From assembly GCF_000956545.1 (NCBI RefSeq), contig NZ_JYIT01000060.1, positions 1-54,512 of the forward strand: a stretch of DNA of 54,512 nucleotides, in the 5' to 3' direction. Numbering within the stretch: the stretch's first letter is position 1; every line of letters begins with the position of its first letter. A model generated the notes under the pieces. It saw only the letters and a program-made list of their open reading frames with translations. It did no database searches and was not told where the DNA came from. This DNA is from Microbacterium azadirachtae. Its GTDB lineage: Bacteria > Actinomycetota > Actinomycetes > Actinomycetales > Microbacteriaceae. A program made the position numbers and the translations under genes. Of the stretch, positions 43,817-53,243 are shown piece by piece.

Positions 43817-45277
43817 TCAGGCCGTGAGGTCGAGCGTCTTCGCGGTGGCCCCCATCGACGCCGCGGCGTCGGCCGGCGAGTCGTTGAGCTTCTCGCCGAG
43901 CGTGGGGATCAGCTTCTGCAGCGCGGGCTCCCACGCGCCGAACTGCTCCGGGAAGCACCGCTGCAGCACGTCGAGCATCACCGGGACGGCCGTCGACGCG
44001 CCCGGGGAGGCGCCCAGCAGTCCGGCGATGGTGCCGTCCGCGGCCGCGACGACCTCGGTGCCGAACTGCAGCTTGCCGCCCTTCATGACCTGCGCGCGCT
44101 GACCGGCCTGGAGCAGCTCCCAGTCGCCGTCCTGAGCCGTCGGCATGAACTCGCGCAGGGTCGCGACCTTGCGGTGGTGCGTCTTCAGCAGCTCGCTGAC
44201 GAGGTACTTGATCAGGTCGAAGTTGGTGAAGGCGACCTTGAGCATGCTGCCCAGGTTGTGCGCGCGCACCTGGGTGACGATGTCGAGCATCCCGCCCTGC
44301 TTCAGGAACTTCGGGCTGAACGTCGCGAACGGGCCGAACAGCAGGCTCGTCTCACCGTCGACGACGCGGGTGTCGAGGTGCGGCACCGACATCGGCGGCG
44401 CGCCGACCGGGGCCTGCGAGTAGACCTTCGCCTTGTGCTTCGCGACGATCGCGGGGTTCGAGGTCTTCAGCCACTGACCGCCGATCGGGAAGCAGCCGTA
44501 GCCGCGGATCTCGGAGATCCCGGAGCCCTGCAGCAGCTTGAGCGCCCAGCCGCCGGCGCCGACGAACACGAACTTCGCGTTGAGCTCGCCCGGGGTGTGC
44601 CCGATCGCGTTGCGGTAGCGGACGTTCCAGCTGCCGTCCTTCTGCTTCTTGAGCTTGCGGACCTCGTGGTTGCGCAGCAGCGTGAAGTTCTCGCTCTCGG
44701 CGAGGTGGTCGAACAGCTGGCGGGTGAGGGATCCGAAGTCGACGTCCGTGCCGCTGGGCACACGGGTCGCGGCGAACGGTTCGCCCTTGCGGCGGTGCTC
44801 CATCAGCAGCGGCGCCCACTGGTTGATGACGCGGGAGTCCTCGCTGAACTCGATCCCCGCGAACAGCGGCTGCTCCTTGAGGATCTCGTAGCGGCGGCGC
44901 AGGTAGTCGACGTCCTTCTGCCCGCGCACGAAGGTCATGTGCGGCGTGGAGTTGATGAACGTGGTGGGCGCGTCGAGCACGCCGCGGTCGACGAGCGTCG
45001 ACCACAGCTGGCGGCTGAGCTGGAACTGCTCGTTGATGCCGATCGCCTTGCCGGGGTCGAGCGAGCCGTCCTTGCCCTCGGGCATGTAGTTGAGCTCGCA
45101 CAGGGCGGCGTGTCCCGTGCCCGCGTTGTTCCACGCGTTCGAGCTCTCCTCCGCGACGTCACCCAGCCGCTCGAAGGCGACGACCTTCCAGTCGGGCTGC
45201 AGTTCGCGGAGCAGTGTTCCGAGGGTGGCGCTCATGATGCCACCGCCGATGAGGACGACGTCGACGGATTCAGTCAC
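43817..45277 (-). CDS. mqo: Malate:quinone oxidoreductase
   Basis: A 486-residue FAD enzyme. The N-terminal dinucleotide fold is VDVVLIGGGIMSATLGTLLR, followed by NAWNNAGTGHAALCELNYMP and GKAIGINEQFQLSRQLWSTL; the C-terminal half has GLLGASPGASTAVPVMLDVL. Mqo oxidises malate to oxaloacetate at the membrane and feeds electrons to quinone, replacing or complementing malate dehydrogenase in actinobacteria. The gene is intact here. A 103-bp internal part (44768-44870) recurs at the right end of the window. Confidence 0.97.
   Translation of the reverse strand: MTESVDVVLIGGGIMSATLGTLLRELQPDWKVVAFERLGDVAEESSNAWNNAGTGHAALCELNYMPEGKDGSLDPGKAIGINEQFQLSRQLWSTLVDRGVLDAPTTFINSTPHMTFVRGQKDVDYLRRRYEILKEQPLFAGIEFSEDSRVINQWAPLLMEHRRKGEPFAATRVPSGTDVDFGSLTRQLFDHLAESENFTLLRNHEVRKLKKQKDGSWNVRYRNAIGHTPGELNAKFVFVGAGGWALKLLQGSGISEIRGYGCFPIGGQWLKTSNPAIVAKHKAKVYSQAPVGAPPMSVPHLDTRVVDGETSLLFGPFATFSPKFLKQGGMLDIVTQVRAHNLGSMLKVAFTNFDLIKYLVSELLKTHHRKVATLREFMPTAQDGDWELLQAGQRAQVMKGGKLQFGTEVVAAADGTIAGLLGASPGASTAVPVMLDVLQRCFPEQFGAWEPALQKLIPTLGEKLNDSPADAAASMGATAKTLDLTA
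44768..44870 (+). repeat. 103-bp part of mqo duplicated at the window's right end
   Basis: Identical to 54410-54512 in the same orientation. Here it belongs to the intact mqo coding region (antisense on the plus strand). The match begins at CGCGGCGAACGG and is still running when the window ends. Confidence 0.97.
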
Positions 45278-45405
45278 TCGAACAGTCTAGTTCGCCGAAC
45301 GAGTGCTCCTCTTCGCCGTGTCGGCCATCCGGCGACGCCCTTTCGCCGACGCGGAGATCACGGCGACGCGGGCGCCCCGCGACTCGGGCGTGCGGCGCTC
45401 GCGAC

Positions 45406-46587
<1,182 letters not shown>

Positions 46588-46598
46588 CTATCGGTTCC

Positions 46599-46617
46599 GC
46601 GAGCACGCGGTGCTCGC
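46599..46617. other. Hairpin between lysC and asd
   Basis: GCGAGCAC-GCG-GTGCTCGC, an 8-bp stem with a 3-nt loop, just after the lysC stop. There is no T-tract. It could be an mRNA processing or attenuation structure in the lysC-asd transcript. Confidence 0.3.
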
Positions 46618-46634
46618 GCCCCGGTCCGTCGCGG

Positions 46635-47153
46635 TCAGCGGCCGGTGCCGGCGGCGACGACGGCTTCGACCTCGCCGTCCAGGCCGTAGGCGGCGTGCAC
46701 GACGCGAGCGGCCTCGGCCAGCTCGTCGCCGCGCACCACGACCGAGATCCGGATCTCGGACGTGGAGATCATCTCGAGGTTCACGCCGGCGGTCGACAGC
46801 GCCTCGAACAGGATCGCGGAGACTCCCGAGTGCGTGCGCATGCCGGCGCCGACGACCGAGAGCTTGCCGATCTGGTCGTCGTGCAGCAGGCTCTCGAAGC
46901 CGACCTCGGCCTGCTCGGCGGCGAGCGCCTTGAGCGCCGCCGTGGCGTCCGACTTGGGGAGGGTGAAGGAGATGTCGGTGCGGCCGGTGGACGCGGCCGA
47001 CACGTTCTGCACGATCATGTCGACGTTGGCGCCGGACTTCGCCACGATCTTGAAGATCTCGGCGGCCTTGCCCGGCACGTCGGGCACGCCCGCGACGGTG
47101 ACCTTGGCCTGGCTGAGGTCGGTGGCGACACCGGCGACGATGGGCTCTTCCAT
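46635..47153 (-). CDS. lysC: Aspartate kinase beta subunit (internal in-frame start)
   Basis: ATG 47153 begins [20 protein letters not shown] and is preceded by GGGAGA six nt upstream, a good ribosome binding site inside the lysC frame. The product of 172 residues would be the ACT-domain beta subunit, the same size and position as in the alpha2beta2 aspartate kinases of Corynebacterium and Bacillus. Its production here is inferred from the internal site. Confidence 0.7.
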   Translation of the reverse strand: MEEPIVAGVATDLSQAKVTVAGVPDVPGKAAEIFKIVAKSGANVDMIVQNVSAASTGRTDISFTLPKSDATAALKALAAEQAEVGFESLLHDDQIGKLSVVGAGMRTHSGVSAILFEALSTAGVNLEMISTSEIRISVVVRGDELAEAARVVHAAYGLDGEVEAVVAAGTGR

Positions 47154-47921
47154 GGCTTCTCCCTGGGATTCGCGAGGGTTCTTCATGCCCTCGCCGAGAA
47201 CGTACGTGCCCTCGTTCGCCGTGAAGGTCGAACGGGCGTGGATGAGGACGCCGTGCCGCCGCGCGTACTCGACCGCGCGGATGTAGAGCACCTTGGCGCC
47301 GTTCGCGGCGAGCTCCAGCATCTCCTCGCTCGAGACCTGCGAGAGCTTGTGCGCGAGGGGGACCACACGCGGATCCGCCGTGAAGATGCCGTCGACGTCG
47401 CTGTAGATCTCGCAGACGTCGGCGTCGAGCGCGGCGGCGAGGGCGACCGCGGTCGTGTCGGATCCGCCGCGGCCGAGCGTGGTGATGTCCTGGGTGTCGT
47501 CGTTGATCCCCTGGAAGCCGGCGACGATGACGATCGCGCCCTCGTCGAGCGCCTCACGCAGGCGGGTCGGGGTGACCTCGACGATGCGGGCGGAGCCGTG
47601 CCGGCTGTCGGTGCGCATGCCGGCCTGCGGACCGGTGAAGGAGCGCGCGTCGAAGCCCATCGAGTGGATCGCCATCGCGAGCAGCGCCATCGAGATGCGC
47701 TCTCCGCTGGAGAGCAGCATGTCGAGCTCGCGGGGCGCCGGGATCGGCGCGACCTGGGCTGCGAGGTCCAGCAGCTCGTCGGTGGTGTCACCCATGGCGC
47801 TCACGGCGACGACCACGTCGTGGCCGGCACGGCGGGTGTCGACGATGCGCTTCGCGACGCGCTTGATGCTCTCTGCGTCGGCGACGGACGAGCCGCCGTA
47901 CTTCTGCACGATGAGGGCCAC
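46635..47921 (-). CDS. lysC: Aspartate kinase (lysine/threonine-sensitive type)
   Basis: A 428-residue kinase with a GTG start (RBS CAGGAG). The catalytic domain has [20 protein letters not shown] at the N-terminus, [20 protein letters not shown] and [13 protein letters not shown]. The C-terminal ~170 residues hold two ACT domains ([20 protein letters not shown] and [20 protein letters not shown]) for feedback control. It makes aspartyl phosphate, the first step to lysine, DAP, threonine and methionine. An internal start at codon 257 would give the separate beta subunit. Confidence 0.97.
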   Translation of the reverse strand: MALIVQKYGGSSVADAESIKRVAKRIVDTRRAGHDVVVAVSAMGDTTDELLDLAAQVAPIPAPRELDMLLSSGERISMALLAMAIHSMGFDARSFTGPQAGMRTDSRHGSARIVEVTPTRLREALDEGAIVIVAGFQGINDDTQDITTLGRGGSDTTAVALAAALDADVCEIYSDVDGIFTADPRVVPLAHKLSQVSSEEMLELAANGAKVLYIRAVEYARRHGVLIHARSTFTANEGTYVLGEGMKNPRESQGEAMEEPIVAGVATDLSQAKVTVAGVPDVPGKAAEIFKIVAKSGANVDMIVQNVSAASTGRTDISFTLPKSDATAALKALAAEQAEVGFESLLHDDQIGKLSVVGAGMRTHSGVSAILFEALSTAGVNLEMISTSEIRISVVVRGDELAEAARVVHAAYGLDGEVEAVVAAGTGR

Positions 47922-48014
47922 GGATCACTCCTGGGGGATGCCGGGCGCCGGAGTCGGCGCACCAGAGGTCATTCTACGAGCGGCCTCCATGCCCCAACCG
48001 GTATGTGACGACCG

Positions 48015-48030
48015 GGCGGTAAGGACCGCC
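48015..48030. terminator. Weak hairpin after the response regulator gene
   Basis: GGCGGT-AAGG-ACCGCC lies between the response regulator stop (48048) and the lysC start (47921). It may separate the two transcripts, but no T-tract is seen. Confidence 0.35.
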
Positions 48031-48047
48031 GCCCCCCACGCTCCCGG

Positions 48048-48665
48048 TCAGAGCAGGCCGCGCCGACGGGCCTCCGAGACGGCGCCGGTGCGGCTGTCGG
48101 CGGAGAGCTTGTCGAGCAGGTGCACGATGTGGGTCTTCACGGTGGCCTCCGCGACGAACAGCCGCGTGGCGATCTCGCGATTGCTGAGCCCCTCGGCGAC
48201 CAGGGCCAGCACCTCCTGCTCCCGGCTCGTGAGCTCGACGCGGGGTGCGCGCAGCGCGGCCACCAGCCGCTCGTCGCCGCCGGGCGTCGGCACGGCCGCG
48301 CCCGCGGCGGCGTCGACGATCGCCCGTGAGATGACCTCGATGCCCACCTCCTTGAGCAGGTAGCCGGCGGCTCCCGCCTCGACCGCCCGCACGATCTGCG
48401 CATCGTGGTCGAACGTCGTGAGGATCAGCACGGCCGGCGGATGCGGCAGCGCCCGCAGCGCGGCGGTCGTCGCCACCCCGTCCATCCCCTCCCCCAGCCG
48501 CAGGTCGCAGAGCACCACGTCCGGCCGGAGTTCGCGCGTCGCGTCGACGGCCTCCTCGCCGGTGCCCACCTCGGCGAGCACCTCGAACCCCCGGGCCTCG
48601 ACCACCGCACGGATCCCGGCGCGCACGATCGGGTGGTCGTCGACGATGATCAGCCGCACGCTCAT
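48048..48665 (-). CDS. LuxR/NarL family response regulator
   Basis: A 205-residue response regulator. The receiver has RLIIVDDHPIVRAGI, the phosphoacceptor Asp in DVVLCDLRLGEG (about residue 54) and AGYLLKEVG with the conserved Lys (about 104). The LuxR domain has ELTSREQEVLALVAEGLSNR then EIATRLFVAEATVKTHIVHL. ATG 48665 overlaps the kinase stop by 4 bp (ATGA), which sets the start. It works with the kinase encoded directly before. Target genes are unknown. Confidence 0.95.
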   Translation of the reverse strand: MSVRLIIVDDHPIVRAGIRAVVEARGFEVLAEVGTGEEAVDATRELRPDVVLCDLRLGEGMDGVATTAALRALPHPPAVLILTTFDHDAQIVRAVEAGAAGYLLKEVGIEVISRAIVDAAAGAAVPTPGGDERLVAALRAPRVELTSREQEVLALVAEGLSNREIATRLFVAEATVKTHIVHLLDKLSADSRTGAVSEARRRGLL

Positions 48666-49909
48666 ACGGACTCCGTCCTCTCGTCCGGCACGGTGCCCGC
48701 CGCACCCGCCAGCGAGCCCGGCGCGACGACGCCGCGCGGCAGCACCGCGTCGATCGTCGTGCCGGCACCCGGGGCGGAGCGCACGGTCAGCTCTCCCCCG
48801 CCCTCGCGCAGCCGCGAGCGCATCGCCGCCAGCCCGTAGGACGCATCGGACGGGCGGACGTCGGGGTCGAACCCGACACCGTCGTCCTGCACGCGGAGCC
48901 GCACGGACGCCTCGTCGGCCTCCAGCAGGACCACGACGTGCTGCGCCCGCGCGTGCCGGCGCACGTTCGCGAGCGCCGACTGCGCGACGCGCAGCAGCGC
49001 GACCTCCGTGGGCGTGGCGAGGGCGGGCAGATCCGGGGCCACCTCGAGCCGCACCGCGACGCCGGTTTCGTCGTGCAGGGCGTCGAGCATCCGGTCCAGG
49101 GCCGCCGCGAGCGCCGACTCGTCGAGATCCGCGGGGGCGAGAGCCGCGACGATGCGCCGCAGCTCCGTCAGGGAGTGCTGTGCGAGCTGTTCGATCTGCG
49201 CGGTCCGGTCGGGTCGCGGCCCTTCGACGGCGGGATCCGTCCTCGCGAGCATCACGATCGTGCTGAGCTCCTGGGCGATCGTGTCGTGCAGGTCGCGCGC
49301 CAGCCTCGTGCGCTCGCGCGTGGCTCCGGCCTCGCGCTGCGTGGCCGCCAGCTCGTCGTGCAGTTGCGCGGCCTCGTGCTGGGCGCGCAGCAGGGAGTCG
49401 ATGAGGCGCTCGCGTTCGACCGCGTCCCGGAGCATCGCGTCGTAGCCCAGCGACACCGCGAACGCGAACCCGCCGCCGATGAGCGGACCGATCAGGTGCG
49501 CGAGCGACGTGCCCGGCTGCACCGTGCCGGGATGCAGCCACGGCGCGGCGATCGACGCCGCGAGCACGACCACCACGAACACCGGGGACCACGGCAGGCG
49601 CAGCACATGCCCGGCGAGCAGCAGGAGCGGGAAGGCCAGCCAGACGAACTCCGGCGACAGGGCGAGCATCCCGATCCAGATCGCCAGCAGGCCGAGCATC
49701 CACCACCCCGCGGCGCGCTTGTGCGCGAAGCCCGCCCCCGCGCCGTACCAGGCCAGGTACACGGCCGCGGCGAGCAGCACCGGCAGCAGCTCGCCCTCGA
49801 CGGCGGCGCGCGCGGTCGTGACGACCACGAGCACCACCGTGATCAGGTGCAAGGCGAAGCGGGCCCCGCGCAGCATCCGCCGACGGGCGGAGGCCGGTGC
49901 AGTCGTCAT
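48662..49909 (-). CDS. Sensor histidine kinase (NarL/DesK type)
   Basis: A 415-residue kinase. About five hydrophobic helices fill residues 15-150. A short coiled coil (LIDSLLRAQHEAAQLHDELA) leads to the H-box ERTRLARDLHDTIAQELSTI (His about 213), then the HATPase domain with EVALLRVAQSALANVRRHAR (N box), VQDDGVGFDP (G1) and SYGLAAMRSRLREGGGEL (G2). The signal is unknown. It is divergent from the DUF2871-like gene, which it may regulate. Confidence 0.94.
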   Translation of the reverse strand: MTTAPASARRRMLRGARFALHLITVVLVVVTTARAAVEGELLPVLLAAAVYLAWYGAGAGFAHKRAAGWWMLGLLAIWIGMLALSPEFVWLAFPLLLLAGHVLRLPWSPVFVVVVLAASIAAPWLHPGTVQPGTSLAHLIGPLIGGGFAFAVSLGYDAMLRDAVERERLIDSLLRAQHEAAQLHDELAATQREAGATRERTRLARDLHDTIAQELSTIVMLARTDPAVEGPRPDRTAQIEQLAQHSLTELRRIVAALAPADLDESALAAALDRMLDALHDETGVAVRLEVAPDLPALATPTEVALLRVAQSALANVRRHARAQHVVVLLEADEASVRLRVQDDGVGFDPDVRPSDASYGLAAMRSRLREGGGELTVRSAPGAGTTIDAVLPRGVVAPGSLAGAAGTVPDERTESV

Positions 49910-50005
49910 GCTCCGATTCTCCCCCGTCGGGGCCCGGATCCCGCCGCGTCAGGATCGATCCTTCGATGGATCCGGAAAACCTCGAAGGAGAGGAAGGTGG
50001 AGATC

Positions 50006-50479
50006 ATGACCTCCTCATCCGACCTCACCGCCCCGGCCCTCGCCGCGCCCGCGCAGCGCCGTGCCCTCTCCCAGCTCTTCGTCGCGACCGTGACCTGGAT
50101 CGCGCTCGGCCTGGTCGCAGGGCTCTTCTACCGCGAGTTCACGAAGGCGCAGGGCTTTCCGAACGGGTTCAGCGGTCAGCTCGCCCTCGTCCACACGCAC
50201 CTGCTGGCGCTCGGGGCACTCGTCACCCTGATCGTGCTCGCCCTGGAGAAGCTGTTCGCCCTCTCCGCGAGCCGCCTGTTCCGCTGGTTCTTCTGGATCT
50301 ACAACGCCGGAGTGCTGCTCACCGCGGCGATGATGACCTGGCACGGCATCCTCGACGTGCAGAAGGTGGAGGCGTCCAAGGCGATCTCCGGGATCGCCGG
50401 CGCCGGGCACATCCTCATCGGCGCCGGTTTCGTGCTGCTGCTGATCAGTCTGTGGAAGGGGATCCGCCGGGCGTCCTGA
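50006..50479 (+). CDS. DUF2871-like membrane protein
   Basis: A 157-residue membrane protein with four hydrophobic helices (about residues 25-42, 62-82, 92-112 and 130-150). ALVHTHLLALGALVTLIVLA and AMMTWHGILDVQK with GIAGAGHILIGAGF contain histidines in the helices, a pattern of the DUF2871 family that recalls haem or quinone-binding membrane proteins. Function unknown. AAGGAGAGGAAGG lies upstream of ATG 50006. The 3' end overlaps the convergent EamA gene by 35 bp. Confidence 0.85.
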   Translation: MTSSSDLTAPALAAPAQRRALSQLFVATVTWIALGLVAGLFYREFTKAQGFPNGFSGQLALVHTHLLALGALVTLIVLALEKLFALSASRLFRWFFWIYNAGVLLTAAMMTWHGILDVQKVEASKAISGIAGAGHILIGAGFVLLLISLWKGIRRAS

Positions 50480-51455
50480 CCTCCGGCGGCGCGGCGGGGC
50501 CGGAGGCGGGAGGCTCCGCCGGCGGCACCGGCTCGGCCGTGAGCTCCACGGCGGTCTCGTCGATCGCCGCCTTCGGCCGCAGCCGGCCGCCCGTGCCCGC
50601 GAACCAGCATCCGATGATCACCAGCGGGAACCCGACGAGCAGGCCGACGGTGAGCGGCTCGGCCAGCACGATCGCGCCGAGGATGATCGCGATCACGGGG
50701 TTGACGTAGGTGAACAGCGGCGCGCGCACCGGACCGACCTCCTTGATGAGCGCGAAGAAGGCGAGGAACGCGATCGCGGTGCAGATCACGCCGAGCGCGA
50801 CCAGCGCCGCGATCGAGGGGATCGTCGGCACCCTGTGCTGTGTGAGCAGAGCGACCGGGAGGTAGAGGATCCCGATGAACAGCAGGGCGAGCGTGATCGT
50901 GCCGATCGAAGGCACGTGGGTGAGCTTGCGGGCGACGATGAACGGCGCGGTCGCATAGAGCACGGCGACGAGCAGCACCTCCGCGGCGGCGAGGAGGTCG
51001 ACCTTGCCTCCGGTGAGGCCGGGGCCCGCCACCACGACGCCGACGCCGACGAATCCGACGAGCAGGCCGATCAGACGAGCCGGACGCAGCACGCCGCGGT
51101 CGCCGCCGCCCAGCGCGATGAGTGCGGCGAAGAGCGGCACCGTGGCGACGAGGAGCCCGGTCAGCCCCGAGGGCAGCGACTGCTCCGCGTGGCCGAGCAG
51201 CAGGAAGGGCCCGGCCATCTCGATGAGACCGAATGCCAGCACCCACGGCCACAGCTTCCACGCGGCCCTGAGCGCGCCGCTGCGGATCGCGAACGGCAGC
51301 AGCAGGAGGGCCGCGATGAGCGTGCGGCCCGCCACCATCGCGGGCGGCGAGAACGACTCGACGACCACGCTGATGAGCAGATAGGGCACGCCCCAGAGCA
51401 GGCACATGGCTCCGAAGAGCAGCCAGCCGCGGCGGCTGAACCCGGCGGCGCTCAC
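50445..51455 (-). CDS. EamA family DMT-superfamily transporter
   Basis: A 336-residue transporter with ten hydrophobic helices in two five-helix repeats (about 10-155 and 160-290). [20 protein letters not shown] and [19 protein letters not shown] open the first repeat, and [20 protein letters not shown] with [20 protein letters not shown] closes the second. A long cytoplasmic C-terminus rich in Pro, Ala and Glu follows. It exports a small metabolite, substrate unknown. The ATGA overlap with recR indicates cotranscription. Confidence 0.92.
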   Translation of the reverse strand: MSAAGFSRRGWLLFGAMCLLWGVPYLLISVVVESFSPPAMVAGRTLIAALLLLPFAIRSGALRAAWKLWPWVLAFGLIEMAGPFLLLGHAEQSLPSGLTGLLVATVPLFAALIALGGGDRGVLRPARLIGLLVGFVGVGVVVAGPGLTGGKVDLLAAAEVLLVAVLYATAPFIVARKLTHVPSIGTITLALLFIGILYLPVALLTQHRVPTIPSIAALVALGVICTAIAFLAFFALIKEVGPVRAPLFTYVNPVIAIILGAIVLAEPLTVGLLVGFPLVIIGCWFAGTGGRLRPKAAIDETAVELTAEPVPPAEPPASGPAAPPEVRTPGGSPSTD

Positions 51456-52045
51456 AGGACGCGCCGGCCCTCGAACGCTCGGCCGAGGGTCACCTCGTCG
51501 GCGTACTCCAGGTCGCCGCCCACCGGCAGGCCGGAGGCGAGCCGCGAGACGGTGATCTGCATGCTCGTGAGCAGACGGCTGAGGTAGCTCGCCGTGGCCT
51601 CGCCCTCGAGGTTCGGGTTCGTGGCGAGGATGACCTCCTGCACCGTTCCGTCGGCGAGCCTCGTCATCAGCTGGGCGATACGCAGATCGTCGGGGCCGAC
51701 CCCGGCGATCGGGCTGATCGCGCCGCCGAGCACGTGGTAGAGCCCGCGGAACTCACGGGTGCGCTCGATCGCGGCCACGTCCTTCGCATCCTCCACGACG
51801 CAGATGAGCGCGGCGTTGCGACGCGGATCGCGGCAGATCGCGCAGCGCTCCTGCTCGGCGACGTTGCCGCAGATCTCGCAGAACCGCACGCGCTCGCGCA
51901 CCTCCGTGAGCAGCTCGGCGAGCCGCTTCACGTCGAAGGAGGGCGTCTGCAGGATGTGGAACGCGATGCGCTGGGCGGACTTCGGCCCGATGCCCGGCAG
52001 ACGGCCGAACTCGTCGATCAGTTCCTGGACGATGCCGTCGTACAT
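51452..52045 (-). CDS. recR: Recombination mediator RecR
   Basis: A 197-residue protein. The helix-hairpin-helix region is [20 protein letters not shown] (residues 10-29), the zinc finger is [16 protein letters not shown] (about 57-72) and the Toprim domain has [16 protein letters not shown] and [20 protein letters not shown]. RecR with RecF/RecO loads RecA at gaps. It lies 22 bp downstream of the DnaX C-terminal fragment on the same strand, the usual dnaX-recR order. Confidence 0.97.
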   Translation of the reverse strand: MYDGIVQELIDEFGRLPGIGPKSAQRIAFHILQTPSFDVKRLAELLTEVRERVRFCEICGNVAEQERCAICRDPRRNAALICVVEDAKDVAAIERTREFRGLYHVLGGAISPIAGVGPDDLRIAQLMTRLADGTVQEVILATNPNLEGEATASYLSRLLTSMQITVSRLASGLPVGGDLEYADEVTLGRAFEGRRVL

Positions 52046-52067
52046 CTCGGGGTCCCTTGGTCAGTCG

Positions 52068-53117
52068 TCACTGGAATCTGGTCTGCGGCTCGTACGGCTC
52101 TTCCCGCAGGAAGGTGGCGCCGAGCACCTGTCGCACCACGGCCTCGCCGTAGCGCTGCACACCGGGCGGGCCGGAGCGCGGAGCGCGGTCGGCGACCGCC
52201 GGTGCGGCCGCGGGCCGGGCCTTCGGATCGGGCCGTGCCGCCGCATCGGCCCGGGGGGCCGTGTCGGGGCGCGCGGCCGTGGTCGCAGGATCGGCCCCGG
52301 CTCGCTCGACGGGGCTCTGCACCGCGGCCATCGCCGGCTGGGGCGTACGACCGTGCGCATCCGGATCCTCGTCCGGTGCGGGCGCGTCGGCGTCGTCGGG
52401 GAACGGGGGCTCGTCGTCCAGGACGTCGCCGTCGTGCCCCGGTTCGTACCAGCCGGACGCCGGCATCGCCTCGACGTCGGCGGGCTCCTCGTCGACGGGG
52501 AACTGCCCGACCCGCGACTCCGCCGTGGGCGCGGCGGGCGCCGGGGCTTCCGGCGCCGGCTCGGGGTCGCCCTGCGGGATCGCGGCGACCGCCCACTCGG
52601 TGACGGGCGCGGACGCGGGATGCGGCGCCGCCTTCGATGCGGCGGCGCGAGGGGCTTCCGCACGGGAGCCGGTCGCTGCGGCGGCATCGGATCCGCGCTC
52701 CTCGCGCTCGGCGCGACCGTGGTCCGAGGGGCGCGGGGCCTTCCCGCTCTCGGCTAAGTTCCTCTCGGCGCCGGACGGATCCGATGCCGGCAGCGGCGCA
52801 GGCAGATACTTCACCGTGACGGAGAGCTCGCCCTCGATCGCGGTGCGCAGATGATCGGAGGGACCGCTGCCCGGTGTCGTGCCCTTGAATCGCGCGACGT
52901 CGTTCGGGCCGGGGAATCCGAGCGTGAGCACGTCGGAGGCGGCGTCGTAGGCGAGCGGCTGCACGGCGGTGACCACCAGCCAGGATCCACGGCTGATCTT
53001 CTCGAGGCGCGTGAGCACGGCGGGCCATGCGGCGCGGATGCGCTCGATGTCGATCGGACCGGCGGCAGGCGACGACTCGGCCGTGGATGCGGATCCGGTC
53101 GCCTGCCGCCACCTGCG
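52068..53117 (-). pseudogene. dnaX: DnaX (DNA polymerase III gamma/tau) C-terminal fragment, detached from its N-terminus
   Basis: The minus-strand frame opens after a stop at 53118-53120 and reads 349 codons. IDIERIRAAWPAVLTRLEKI then SRGSWLVVTAVQPLAYD is the start of the tau C-terminal domain, followed by a long Pro/Ala/Asp-rich linker and VQRYGEAVVRQVLGATFLRE near the end, as in actinobacterial DnaX. There is no suitable start. Immediately upstream, GGAGGTGGGACC and ATG 53121 look like the beginning of a different gene in another frame. The matching N-terminal half is on the opposite strand (53244 onward). An essential gene should not be split this way, so an assembly or amplification chimera is likely. 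Confidence 0.85.
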
Positions 53118-53243
53118 TCATGGTCCCACCTCCGCTTCCAGGGTACGTCCGTCCGCGGCTCCGCGGCAGGGGTGCGAGGAGCCCCGGCGGCGGGCTGCAC
53201 GGCTCCCGGTCCGAATGTCGCGGGCACGCTCTAGGCTTGTCGG

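Noticed and set aside
46599..46617. Lysine riboswitch between lysC and asd
   Set aside because: Only a small hairpin is present; the long conserved lysine riboswitch architecture is absent, and feedback control is by the ACT domains.
53118..53243. Signal recognition particle RNA upstream of dnaX
   Set aside because: This RNA often lies near dnaX in actinobacteria, but the conserved loop with GGAAGCAGCC-like bases and the long hairpin are not visible here.
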